Source: JAADHY01 sp964428935 (GTDB lineage: Bacteria > Planctomycetota > Planctomycetia > Planctomycetales > Planctomycetaceae). Taken from it: a stretch of 10,998 bases of DNA. The translations under genes were made by a program, and so were the position numbers. Positions 1 through 7,289 of this stretch are shown piece by piece (the first letter of the stretch is position 1; each line of letters begins with the position of its first letter). The DNA is taken from the NCBI GenBank assembly GCA_964428935.1, contig CAYSAG010000171.1, positions 1 through 10,998 of the forward strand. Direction: 5' to 3'. Under the pieces are notes generated by a model that saw nothing but the letters and a program-made list of their open reading frames with translations, was not told the DNA's origin and did no database searches.

Positions 1-257
1 AGGTGTTCGGGCAGAATGACGTCGCCACGACACAACAGGCACGCTCGCTGAATGGCGTTTCGCAGCTCGCGCACGTTGCCCGGCCACGAGTAGGCCAGAA
101 GGCAATTCATGGCTCGAGGCGACAGGCGGACGGGCCGACCGGCGTACTCGCTGGCGAACCGCCGGGCCAGTGGCAGAATGTCCTCGCGGCGTTCGCTGAG
201 CGGCGGGACGGCCAGCTCGACCACGTTCAGCCGGTAGAACAGGTCTTCGCGGAACGT
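1..257 (-). pseudogene. C-terminal part of a sigma-54-dependent (NtrC-type) AAA+ activator, 5' end missing
   Basis: Reading minus from 257, the frame gives TFREDLFYRLNVVELAVPPL, then the SERREDI segment, then SWPGNVRELRN. These are hallmark motifs of the sigma-54 activator AAA+ domain (sensor I to sensor II region). Proteins of this family use ATP to remodel RNA polymerase-sigma54 at promoters. The frame leaves the window at base 1 before any C-terminal HTH domain would appear. Upstream of Thr257 the homology stops. The expected Walker A, GAFTGA and GGTLFLDE blocks are absent in every minus frame of 258-813. The frame itself meets stops at 351-353 and 363-365, and no ATG, GTG or TTG codon lies between them and the conserved segment. 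I therefore call it a 5'-truncated remnant. A fragment rearranged from elsewhere or a misassembly would look the same. Family identity is very sure; the pseudogene call is moderately sure. Confidence 0.7.
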
Positions 258-813
258 CCGTGCCGAAGGGGCGGCGAGGGAGAACGCGGACGCTGCGAGC
301 GTGGGGCCAAGAAGGAGCTCGAGGCGGAACTGTGGGAGCTGCTGTGGGAGCTAGAAGGGGAGTCACCCGCGGACGAGCACACCGAAGCGGAACCGCAAAG
401 AGAACCGGCGGACACGAAAACTTCGAGCCAACAAGACGCTCCGGCCAAGCCGTCGGTTCGGGAGGGCCGAGCGTTGCCACCCGCCGACGCCGCTCCAAGC
501 GGAAAGAAGTCCCGAAGCATTCAGGAACAAGGCCGGCCGTCAGCAAAGCAGGTTCCCGCGAACCAAGACGCAGCGGGCCAGACCGCGTGGACAGCGAAGC
601 GAGCGGCTGGCCAGTGACTTTTCGCGAGCACGTCCGTTCGGGCTGACACAGCACGCGACAAGAAACGCGAACGCCCAGAAAGCGTCACCAACAGTGGGTT
701 TCTCCGCCTGTCCGAACGGGCTCCGAAGCGAGGTCCGTCGTGACTGCCTTTGCAGCGGTGTGCGGAGGACGTGAAGGAGCACGGTCCTCCCAACCGCCGT
801 CGGGGGCCGAGCG
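258..813. other. Spacer without recognisable gene, between sigma-54 fragment and zinc-ribbon gene
   Basis: Open frames cross this stretch on both strands, but their translations are Arg/Ala/Ser/Pro-rich shadows with no domain I recognise. One plus frame (to 617) gives a Glu/Ala-rich stretch, but it has no start codon of its own after 258 and continues antisense into the sigma-54 fragment. A 12-bp direct duplication (CTGTGGGAGCTG, then the same with A as last base) lies at 330-353. No convincing promoter or terminator was seen. Confidence 0.5.
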
Positions 814-2289
814 TCACGGGACGGGCGCGTCGAGCAGCCGCAACTGGTAGCGAATCAGGCCACCGATTTGGCGAGCGAGCTCGGTTCCGCCTAACGCGGC
901 TAGCGGAATCCTTTTCGTGTCCGTCTGCAAGACGCAGACCAGGCGTCCGGTGGGTTGACCGGCTCGCACCGGAGCGTTCCCCACCGCCTGTAGCTCCGAC
1001 AGGTCCACCAGCGCGACCGACTTAAGAGCGCTCAGGTCCACCCGACCGCCAACCTTGACCAAGCCTCCTCCCCACGTGTACTGAACGCCCTCACGGGCAA
1101 CTCGCAGGCGCAGCCCCATTCGCGACACCGACAGCGCGAGGAAAAAAACGACGACTCCACCCAACGCCAGCACTCCTGTGACGGCTGCCGCGAACAGCGT
1201 GAAGCCCATTGGCCCTTTCCAGTTGACCCACAGCTCGCGCAAGAAAAACACCACCCACACCAGACCGAACAAGCCGAGAAACAGCGGCACGAAGACACGA
1301 GGGGCTTTACCACGCAGCAAGGGCACGGTGAAAACGAGCGCCTCGGGCGTCGCCTGTTCGACGCGAATGGGACTGTCGGGTGGAAGGTTTTCCGGCGCCA
1401 ACGGGTCTGGCAATTCGACTGTCGTCGCGCCGCTGACCGACGGCGTCGCGGGTTCGAATTTCGTCCCGCACTCGGGACACTCGAGCACGGCAACGTCCTC
1501 GGGCACCTCCGGCACCTCGCTGCCGCACTTCGGGCACCGTTTCGCGGGCTGCGAGCCGACGCCGCCTCCCCAAAATTCATTCAGCCGCTCGACCAGCCAA
1601 GCCTTCTCTTCCCGCCGCAACGCCGTCCCGAACTTCACCTCACCGCCCTCGCCACGTACACAGACCGCGTAGACCGGAACGTCGTTCTCTCGGTACGACT
1701 CCACCAAGCAGGCCCGAAGTCGGCCGCCGGCCGGACTGCCCACTGTCTTTGTTTTCTTGCGGTTCCCAATGGCTCGCTGCAGGGAAAACAAGTCCGGCTC
1801 GGCCAGTACGAAAAACCGCGAAAATCGAAGGACGAACCAGAAGCCGAGCATGACCAGGCCGACGAGCGCGAACAGGCCGAAAAAGGGAACGAGGAACAGC
1901 AGGTCCAAACCGCCCCCGCCGCCGACAAACGCCTGTCCAAAGAACACACTGCACAACAGAACGACGAACCCGTTCCAGAACGCCGCGAACAGACCCAGTG
2001 TCAGCGTTCGCTTGGACCCGCCGGCGGGAATGTAAACGAGCAGTCGGTCGCCGGTGGCTTCAATGACCTGAATGCGACTTTTGGGGGGCAAGGTGGCTGC
2101 CAGCCGTTCGGCTTCACCCGGGCCGGCCGCGGGGGACGCCCACTGCTGCTCGTCCGCGGCCGTTGCGCGGACCGTCGCCACGAGCGACTCGGGCAACTCC
2201 GCTCCACAAAACGGACACTCGCCCGACTCGGCTTGACTCAACAGGTTCTCGTCGAGCCGGGCGTGACACTGCGGGCACGTGTACTCCAT
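814..2289 (-). CDS. Membrane protein with two zinc ribbons and an internally duplicated architecture
   Basis: 491 aa. Two CxxC...CxxC zinc ribbons are visible: Cys5/8/25/28 (CPQC...CPFC) and Cys252/255/271/274 (CPKC...CPEC). Each is followed by a Pro-rich linker, a short segment (about residues 68-90 and 303-325), and a pair of hydrophobic helices (about 98-118 and 129-156; 331-352 and 362-387). The two halves are related: LPPKSRIQVIEATGDRLLVY at 67-86 aligns with LPPDSPIRVEQATPEALVFT at 302-321. After the first helix pair comes a soluble segment ending in EEKAWLVERLNEFW, a type of motif I associate with planctomycete membrane proteins. The C-terminal soluble part (about 390-491) would lie on the same side as the ribbons. 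Start chosen at 2289 because GGAGGAA (2295-2301 on the complement) sits 5 nt upstream and the first zinc ribbon begins at once; the frame is open for 12 more codons with no such support. No function is known to me; a membrane scaffold or sensor is only a guess. Confidence 0.88.
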   Translation of the reverse strand: MEYTCPQCHARLDENLLSQAESGECPFCGAELPESLVATVRATAADEQQWASPAAGPGEAERLAATLPPKSRIQVIEATGDRLLVYIPAGGSKRTLTLGLFAAFWNGFVVLLCSVFFGQAFVGGGGGLDLLFLVPFFGLFALVGLVMLGFWFVLRFSRFFVLAEPDLFSLQRAIGNRKKTKTVGSPAGGRLRACLVESYRENDVPVYAVCVRGEGGEVKFGTALRREEKAWLVERLNEFWGGGVGSQPAKRCPKCGSEVPEVPEDVAVLECPECGTKFEPATPSVSGATTVELPDPLAPENLPPDSPIRVEQATPEALVFTVPLLRGKAPRVFVPLFLGLFGLVWVVFFLRELWVNWKGPMGFTLFAAAVTGVLALGGVVVFFLALSVSRMGLRLRVAREGVQYTWGGGLVKVGGRVDLSALKSVALVDLSELQAVGNAPVRAGQPTGRLVCVLQTDTKRIPLAALGGTELARQIGGLIRYQLRLLDAPVP

Positions 2290-2294
2290 TGGAC

Positions 2295-2301
2295 TTCCTC
2301 C
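2295..2301 (-). promoter_or_regulatory. Shine-Dalgarno of the zinc-ribbon membrane protein
   Basis: GGAGGAA, preceded by further G residues, lies 5 nt before the ATG at 2289. It decides the start against the in-frame ATG at 2325. Confidence 0.75.
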
Positions 2302-2494
2302 CCCTGCTGAAAGGGTCGCTGACAAAGGCGGGCCGACGCGCCGACTGCCCGTCGAAAGCAGCCTTCCCCGAGTGGTCCTTGCGCAGACCGAGACTTGACC
2401 TCGACGACGTGCTTCGCGTTCCGTTGCCAGTTTTTCCGAAAGCGTCCCAGAACTGAAGGCCCCCGTTGCGCCGCGCCGGGCACGAGCAGACAGA

Positions 2495-3859
2495 CTACTC
2501 GGTCAGTCCGTCCTCGCGGAGCAGGTCAATGGCCTGGTCGAAAGCCGCGACGGTCCGGTCGACGTCGGCGCCGGTGTGAGCCGACGAGGTGGACCCGCCC
2601 CAACCCATCCAGTCCACGCCGCCCAGCAACAACGCGCACCGAAAGGCGTGCGACAACTTCTCGCCGAACTTTCGGTCCAGCTTGGTGTAGTCGCCGTCGT
2701 ACGGCACGAACTCGTCGCTGTCCGGGCGGGGTCCGTCGTAGTCGGGGTGAATCTTGACGGCCGAGAACTGGCCGTAGGCCACCCAGCGGACTCCCTTTCG
2801 CTCGAACAACGCGTTCAGCTCACGCCGCAGGCGCGCCGCCACTTCGTTCGCTCGCCGACAGGGCTCGCCTGTCGCGACAATCTTCAGAGCCGCAATGCCA
2901 GCCGCCGCCGACAGCGGGTTGGCGTTGTACGTTCCCGGGTGCCGCATTTTCTTTTGGAGCGGGTTGTCGAAGGCCAAGGCCTGCATGTAGTCGGCTCGGC
3001 CGGCCAGGCAGCCGCCCGGTAGTCCGCCCGCGAGCACCTTGGCCAGAGTAGTCAGGTCCGGCGTGACGCCGCAAACCCCTTGGTAGCCATTGGGAGCCAC
3101 GCGGAAGCCGGTAATGACTTCGTCCAAAATGAAGACAACGCCTTTTTGCCGAGTCAGTTCTCTGACTTGAGCCAGGAAACCGGGCTTGGCCGGCACAACG
3201 CCCCAGCGACTTCCATTGCCCTCGTGAATGACGCAGGCTGGCTGGTGTTCGTCGAGAGCTCGTTCCAGGGCCTCCACGTCGTTCGGCGGGACCACGACCA
3301 GGTCCTGCAGGATTCCCGGTGACACACCGGCCGCCTCTTCCACCCGGTACTGGCCGGGCTCCTCGGGCGCCTCTGCAGCCGGAATCAGTGTGTCGTGCCA
3401 GCCGTGAAAGTGTCCTGCAAACTTCACGACCTTGGTGCGACCGGTCACGATTCGAGAGACGCGAATGGCCATGAGCGTGGCCTCGGTGCCACTGCTCGTG
3501 AAGCGGACCATTTCGGCCGACGGGACCAAACGGCGCACCCACTCGCCCCACTCCAGTTCCAGCTCGTGACAGGCGCCCGGGTGAGTCGCTCGCGTGACTT
3601 GCCGCTGAACCGCTTCGACCAACGCCGGGTGGCTGTGTCCCAGCAGCAACGCACCGTGCCCGACCCAGTAGTCGACGATTTCGTTGCCGTCCAGGTCGTA
3701 CTTGCGTGAGCCGCTTGCGCGGTCGACGTAAACCGGGAACGGCTTCAGGTGTCGGCTGTCGTGGGTGACGCCGTTCGGAAAGAGGGTCTTGGCGCGTTCG
3801 AACAGCTTCGCCGACGTCGGGAATTTCTGGCGGTAGAGCGTTTCGATTTTCGAAGCCAT
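2495..3859 (-). CDS. Class-III PLP aminotransferase, glutamate-1-semialdehyde aminomutase-like
   Basis: 454 aa, a fold-type I pyridoxal-phosphate enzyme of the HemL/COG0001 type. Visible landmarks: SSGTEA at 122-127 (cofactor phosphate loop), HFHGWHD at 150-156, LDEVITGFR at 245-253 with the pyridine-nitrogen Asp246, and TLAKVLAGGLPGG at 271-283 with the Schiff-base Lys274. Length and spacing fit HemL (about 430 aa). The N-terminus (PNGVTHDSRH instead of the GGVNSPVR of true HemL) and the C-terminal GWGGSTSSAHT differ. By my hand alignment the conserved HemL gating Glu (EAGF...AHS) becomes Trp420. A different amino donor/acceptor pair is therefore likely, and I withhold hemL. Start at 3859: GAGGAA lies 8 nt upstream and MASKIETLYRQKFP matches a typical N-terminus; the frame is open upstream to 4204 without homology. 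It lies 260 bp downstream of the HIT gene on the same strand. Confidence 0.92.
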   Translation of the reverse strand: MASKIETLYRQKFPTSAKLFERAKTLFPNGVTHDSRHLKPFPVYVDRASGSRKYDLDGNEIVDYWVGHGALLLGHSHPALVEAVQRQVTRATHPGACHELELEWGEWVRRLVPSAEMVRFTSSGTEATLMAIRVSRIVTGRTKVVKFAGHFHGWHDTLIPAAEAPEEPGQYRVEEAAGVSPGILQDLVVVPPNDVEALERALDEHQPACVIHEGNGSRWGVVPAKPGFLAQVRELTRQKGVVFILDEVITGFRVAPNGYQGVCGVTPDLTTLAKVLAGGLPGGCLAGRADYMQALAFDNPLQKKMRHPGTYNANPLSAAAGIAALKIVATGEPCRRANEVAARLRRELNALFERKGVRWVAYGQFSAVKIHPDYDGPRPDSDEFVPYDGDYTKLDRKFGEKLSHAFRCALLLGGVDWMGWGGSTSSAHTGADVDRTVAAFDQAIDLLREDGLTE

Positions 3860-4119
3860 GGCTCTTGTTCCTCGCCACGTCCTTGGCGGTTCAGCCGAAA
3901 ACACAGACGAACGTCCGGTAGCGGTGGAGCCGGCCCGACAACTCGGCCCTGTCGACGGACTCCGGTTCCAAAACCGGCACCCCGACCAGCCACAGGCCCG
4001 GCGAAAGACGAAGCGGCTACGGCGGCCCGAGGGGCGAGACGTCTGCACCAGCTCCGGCCCCGAACCGTCGAGCCCGGAAACTCCGCGGCCGGGCCCCAGC
4101 GAATTCCCGAAAACCTCGA

Positions 4120-4470
4120 CTAGCCGGGAGGCCACCTCAACGGACGGCCACCCAGCAAGTGAATGTGCAAGTGTGCGACGGCCTGGCCGGCGTCTGGACC
4201 GCAATTAACGACGGTTCGGTAGCCGGTCTTGTCGAGCCCCAGGTCGGCGGCCAATTTCTTGACGACCAGAAAGAGGTGCCCGACCAGCTCGCGGTCTTCG
4301 TCCGTCAAGTCGTTCAACGACGGAATTTCCTTCTTCGGAATGACGAGAATGTGCGTCGGAGCCTGCGGGTTGATGTCTTTGAAGGCCAGACTGAGCTCGT
4401 CCTCGTAGACAATGTCGGCCGGAATTTCCCTGTCGATGATTTTCTTGAAGACGGTCTTTTCGTCGCTCAT
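4120..4470 (-). CDS. hinT: HIT-family (HINT-type) purine nucleotide hydrolase
   Basis: 116 aa, about the size of E. coli HinT (119 aa). It starts MSDEKTVFKKIIDREIPADI and ends with the histidine triad HLHIHLLGG followed by RPLRWPPG, the signature of the HINT branch. The family hydrolyses adenosine phosphoramidates and aminoacyl-AMP adducts in the cytosol, with the middle His as nucleophile. Conserved FKDINPQAPTHILVIPKK is also present. The start at 4470 is supported by AAGGAG 9 nt upstream; the frame stays open to 4608 but that part is only Arg/Glu-rich shadow. It stands alone: the GYD gene is divergent 591 bp away, and the aminotransferase follows on the same strand after 260 bp without homologous link. 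A generic HIT protein of other specificity is possible. Confidence 0.93.
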   Translation of the reverse strand: MSDEKTVFKKIIDREIPADIVYEDELSLAFKDINPQAPTHILVIPKKEIPSLNDLTDEDRELVGHLFLVVKKLAADLGLDKTGYRTVVNCGPDAGQAVAHLHIHLLGGRPLRWPPG

Positions 4471-4890
4471 GGGTCGCTGCTCCTTCTCGTCCGCTTCTCG
4501 GGCCCTGTGCTTGTCCGGCTCGCCGAGCTGCCTCGTTGGCCGCGAACGCGTGCGCCGTGCTTTGCCCAGCCTCGCCCGCTTCGCCGCCGCGTCAGGCGGC
4601 CGTTCCAACGCTTTCGTCTCGAGCCGACCGCCGTGCTGTGCCTTGCCACGCGGTCCCCTGCTCTGCCGACTTCACTCCACCGTTGTCTCCGTCGACTCTT
4701 TCGGGCTGCTGCGGCGACGCGCTGGCCGTCACACCAGCCTGGACGCGTCGGCATTCTACCGTGCTGGCGAAGGACGACACAACGCAGGGACCGTCGTCAG
4801 CCGAAGCCCGAAGGCTGGCCAGCCGAAGCCGTGGCGGAACTGCGTCTGGTCGGGCCAAACGTGGCACAAGCACGGACACAAAACCGCTCC

Positions 4891-4919
4891 TTCCCAAAAC
4901 GTGACGGCAGAGGCATAAT
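4891..4919 (+). promoter_or_regulatory. Candidate sigma-70 promoter of the GYD gene
   Basis: TTCCCA (4891-4896) and CATAAT (4914-4919) are separated by 17 bp. The -10 matches TATAAT at 5 of 6 and the -35 matches at 4 of 6. It is the only such AT-rich pair in this GC-rich spacer. It predicts a start near 4926 and a leader of about 135 nt before the ATG at 5062. Confidence 0.35.
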
Positions 4920-5045
4920 GGTCGCTGGCAGAAGGCTCGCGGTGCACGCCGCTTTCAACGCCGTGTTTCCGCACGTCGTGGGGTCAGGTGGTCGAGGAGA
5001 CGGGCCAAGGAAGGAACGGGACGACGGTTTCGGTCTTGCCCTGAC

Positions 5046-5054
5046 GGAGGGAGG
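5046..5054 (+). promoter_or_regulatory. Shine-Dalgarno of the GYD gene
   Basis: GGAGGGAGG lies 7 nt before the ATG at 5062. It decides the start in a frame that is open for hundreds of bases upstream, for example from the ATG at 4918. Confidence 0.75.
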
Positions 5055-5061
5055 TTCCGCC

Positions 5062-5346
5062 ATGGCCACGTTCGCTTTGCTCGGCAAGTACTCGGCTGAC
5101 GCGTTGACCGGAATCAGTGCCGACCGGACGAAGAAGGCGGTCGAGGCCATTGAGAAGCTCGGCGGCCAAGTTCACACCATGCTGGCCATGCTCGGCCCGT
5201 ACGACTTGCTGCTCATTGTCGACCTGCCGGACCACAAGCAAGCCATGAAAGCTTCGCTGGCGCTGACTCGGCTCACGTCAATCAGCTTCACCACGTGCGC
5301 GGCCGTGCCCGTCGACGAGTTCGACCAGCTGGCCTCGGAGTCGTAG
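5062..5346 (+). CDS. GYD-domain protein
   Basis: 94 aa. The whole chain fits the GYD family of small proteins (ferredoxin-like alpha/beta fold): MATFALLGKYSADALTGI at the start, DRTKKAVEAIEKLGG helix at about 21-35, then the name-giving LGPYDLLLIVDLPD at 44-57, and a C-terminal strand ITSFTT-like segment (TSISFTTCAAVPVDEF at 72-87). The family is widespread and its biochemical role is not known to me. The start is set by a strong GGAGGGAGG. It stands alone, divergent from the HIT gene and convergent with serS. A 9-bp GC hairpin lies 67 bp downstream. Isolation gives no hint about partners. Confidence 0.9.
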   Translation: MATFALLGKYSADALTGISADRTKKAVEAIEKLGGQVHTMLAMLGPYDLLLIVDLPDHKQAMKASLALTRLTSISFTTCAAVPVDEFDQLASES

Positions 5347-5413
5347 CGGCCTGTCGTTCGCCGGTGACAGAGCCAGTCGGCGCCGAAGCGTCAAAGCGTG
5401 GCGTCGCACGCCG

Positions 5414-5441
5414 GCGCGGACGCGTTTCGTCCCGTCCGCGC
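5414..5441. terminator. Strong GC hairpin downstream of the GYD gene
   Basis: GCGCGGACG (5414-5422) pairs perfectly with CGTCCGCGC (5433-5441) around a 10-nt loop. It has no following T-run, so it is not a classical intrinsic terminator. In a GC-rich genome such hairpins may still end or protect transcripts. Confidence 0.35.
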
Positions 5442-5560
5442 ACGACGGACGCGGTCCCTCGCGTCGGGTTAGTGAGCCGAACGCGCTAGCGTCGGGCCAT
5501 TTCACGGCCACACAGAACCAGGGGCCCGCGTGGCCCAAGGCTGTTACTTACGGTTGGTAA

Positions 5561-5644
5561 AGCCCGAGGCTAGCGCCTACGGCTGACGAGCCCGAGGGTA
5601 GCGCCTACGGCTGACTGGTCCGAAGCTAGCGGCTGCGACTGACT
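5561..5644. repeat. Three tandem 28-bp hairpin-forming repeats
   Basis: Units at 5561-5588, 5589-5616 and 5617-5644 follow each other with exact 28-bp spacing. Units 1 and 2 differ at only two positions; unit 3 is degenerate (about seven changes from unit 1). Each unit contains AGCCCGAGGC-TAGC-GCCTACGGCT or a variant, that is, an imperfect 10-bp stem with a TAGC loop (8 of 10 pairs in unit 1). The block lies between convergent genes. It resembles dispersed intergenic repeats I recall from planctomycetes, which I cannot verify here. It is too short and lacks spacers, so it is not CRISPR. Confidence 0.8.
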
Positions 5645-5881
5645 GGGGCGGCGACACGTCCAACACGGGCACGCCGAAGCGTGTTGCTTCCGTTTCTTGC
5701 TGGGCGAGGTCTTGCAAGACGCTCGAACACATTACTGCCGCGACGCGGCTTGTCGTGTCACGCCGGAGGTGCGCGCCGACCTGACGCGGGCAGAAGGCGG
5801 GTCTGTGGCCGGGACGTTGAGCACCTTCAGCGTCAAGTTGCCTCAAAGGCGACGGGCAGTGAACGTCTCGCGTCGCGGCGG

Positions 5882-7153
5882 TCAACCGATTCGGTCCTTG
5901 CCGACCCACTTGCGCAGCACTTCGGGAATGACAATGCTGCCGTCGGCCTGCTGGTAGTTTTCCAGAATGGCAATGAGGGCGCGAGAGACGGCAATGGCGG
6001 TTCCGTTGAGCGTGTGGACGAAGCGAGTGCCCTTGAAGTCGGGCGACTTGCAGCGAATGTTGAGCCGTCGGGCCTGGTAGTCGGTGCAGTTCGAAGCCGA
6101 GGTGACCTCGCCCCACTCGCCGCGTCCGGGCATCCAAGCTTCCAGGTCGAATTTGCGGTAGGCCGGGCCGCCCAAGTCGCCCGTGCACGTGTCGACGACG
6201 CGGTACGGAATGCCCAGCCCTTGGAAGAGTTCCTCTTCGATTCGCACAATCAGTGCGTGGAACTTGTCCGACTCGCTCACGTCCGGCGCCGTAAAGCCAA
6301 ACATTTCGACTTTCGTGAATTGGTGGACGCGGTAAATTCCGCGAGTCGCTCGTCCGTGAGCCCCGGCCTCGGTGCGGAAGCAATGAGACAGCCCGGCGAA
6401 CTTGAGCGGCAGGTCTTCGACTTTCAGAATCTGGTCTTTCAGCAAGCCGCCCAAAGTAATCTCCGCCGTGGCCACCAGGCTCAGGTCTGAGTTCTCAATC
6501 GAGTAGATTTGTGTTTCGGGCCCTCGGGGCAGAAAGCCAATGCCCTCCAGGATTTCGTCCCGAGCCAGGTCGGGCGTAATGTGCAGCGTGAACCCTTCGG
6601 CCTGCAGTTTCTCGACCGCGTAGTTGACCAACGCCAGCTCCAGCAGCACGGCTTCGTTCTTGAGAAAGTAGAAGCCGTGCCCCGCCACCCGAGCTCCGCC
6701 CTCGAAGTCAATCAGGTCGTGTTTCTTGGCCAGAGCGACGTGGTCGAGCGGCTGAAAGTCGAACTGCGGCACTTCGCCCCAGGTGCGGACGACCACGCTG
6801 TCTTTCTCGTCGCGGCCGACCGGGGCGTCGGGGTGAGTCATGTTCGGCACACGCGCCAACAGCCCGTGCAATTCCGCCTCGACCGCGTTCAGCTTCTCGC
6901 TCAACTGCTGAATCTGTTCGCGCAGCTGCTTGCTCTGGCCGATCAGCTCCTGTTTCTGTTCCGGGTCTTTGACCTTGGGAATTTGCGACGAGAGCTGTTT
7001 TTGCTGGTGACGCAATTGGTCGGTCTGGGAAATGAGCGAGCTCCGCTCGTTTCGCAGCTCGACCAACCGGTCCAGGTCGACTTCCACGCCTCGGTTCCGG
7101 CAGTTTTCAGCCACCAGCTCTTTGTTGTCGCAAACGAACTGAAGGTCCAACAT
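5882..7153 (-). CDS. serS: Seryl-tRNA synthetase
   Basis: 423 aa, the normal bacterial length. This class-II synthetase charges tRNA-Ser (and tRNA-Sec) with serine in the cytosol. Visible parts: MLDLQFVCDN start; long Gln/Glu/Leu-rich coiled-coil arm (about 30-100) that grips the tRNA long arm; ATAEITLGGLLKD at 228-240; motif 2 CFRTEAGAHGRATRGIYRVHQ at about 258-278; SNCTDYQARRLNIR at 354-367; and motif 3 LNGTAIAVSRALIAILENYQ at 382-401. All are intact. The start at 7153 is set by the family N-terminus; the ribosome site (GGTGG, 4 nt spacing) is modest and the frame is open upstream without homology. It lies 154 nt behind the dipeptidase on the same strand, with a leader able to form alternative hairpins, so it may be read from its own promoter or from the gene before it. 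Ile is ATT in 18 of 23 codons by my count. Confidence 0.98.
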   Translation of the reverse strand: MLDLQFVCDNKELVAENCRNRGVEVDLDRLVELRNERSSLISQTDQLRHQQKQLSSQIPKVKDPEQKQELIGQSKQLREQIQQLSEKLNAVEAELHGLLARVPNMTHPDAPVGRDEKDSVVVRTWGEVPQFDFQPLDHVALAKKHDLIDFEGGARVAGHGFYFLKNEAVLLELALVNYAVEKLQAEGFTLHITPDLARDEILEGIGFLPRGPETQIYSIENSDLSLVATAEITLGGLLKDQILKVEDLPLKFAGLSHCFRTEAGAHGRATRGIYRVHQFTKVEMFGFTAPDVSESDKFHALIVRIEEELFQGLGIPYRVVDTCTGDLGGPAYRKFDLEAWMPGRGEWGEVTSASNCTDYQARRLNIRCKSPDFKGTRFVHTLNGTAIAVSRALIAILENYQQADGSIVIPEVLRKWVGKDRIG

Positions 7154-7230
7154 GGCTCCACCAGCCTGTTCTGTTCCTACGGTTGTCGGAGAAGCTGTTC
7201 GGGGAAAGCGAGTGTCCGAGCTTTGAGACG

Positions 7231-7289
7231 AGGAGCCGGGACTCGCGCGGCAGGCCAGCGCTCGGAACTCGCCGGGACGCCCGGCTCCT
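7231..7289 (-). promoter_or_regulatory. Possible alternative-hairpin leader before serS
   Basis: On the minus-strand transcript, AGGAGCCGGG (7289-7280) can pair with the adjacent CCCGGC (7276-7271; 6 bp, 3-nt loop) or with the distal CCCGGCTCCT (7240-7231; 10 bp, 39-nt loop). The two pairings exclude each other. They lie 19 nt after the dipeptidase stop and 77 nt before the serS start. No T-box sequence or T-run was recognised. It may simply be a terminator or processing hairpin of the dipeptidase transcript. Confidence 0.35.

Larger units (their letters stand above)
4471..5061. other. Divergent spacer between HIT and GYD genes
   Basis: No gene is supported here. A plus-strand frame runs without stop from the antisense of the HIT gene to the GYD gene, but the translated spacer is Arg/Pro/Ala-rich and shows no domain. 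The only AT-rich spot is around 4886-4919 and holds a candidate promoter for the GYD gene. No clear promoter was found for the HIT gene. Confidence 0.5.
5347..5881. other. Convergent spacer between GYD gene and serS
   Basis: No gene is supported; frames crossing it are shadows. It holds a perfect 9-bp hairpin (5414-5441) and three tandem 28-bp hairpin repeats (5561-5644), listed separately. Transcripts from both sides should end here. Confidence 0.55.

Noticed and set aside
3..617. 204-codon plus-strand frame with a Glu/Ala-rich second half
   Set aside because: Its first part is antisense to the sigma-54 fragment, and no start codon or ribosome site exists after 258 in that frame.
2495..3859. 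Naming the aminotransferase hemL
   Set aside because: N-terminal and gating-loop signatures differ from proven HemL; only family membership is supported.
4862..4880. Sigma-54 promoter start TGGCAC
   Set aside because: The matching TTGC half at the needed distance is absent.
4159..5061. Long N-terminal extension of the GYD protein
   Set aside because: The frame is open upstream, but the translation is antisense to HIT and then compositional noise; GGAGGGAGG clearly marks 5062.
5561..5644. CRISPR-like repeats
   Set aside because: The units are directly adjacent, with no spacers and no cas gene nearby.
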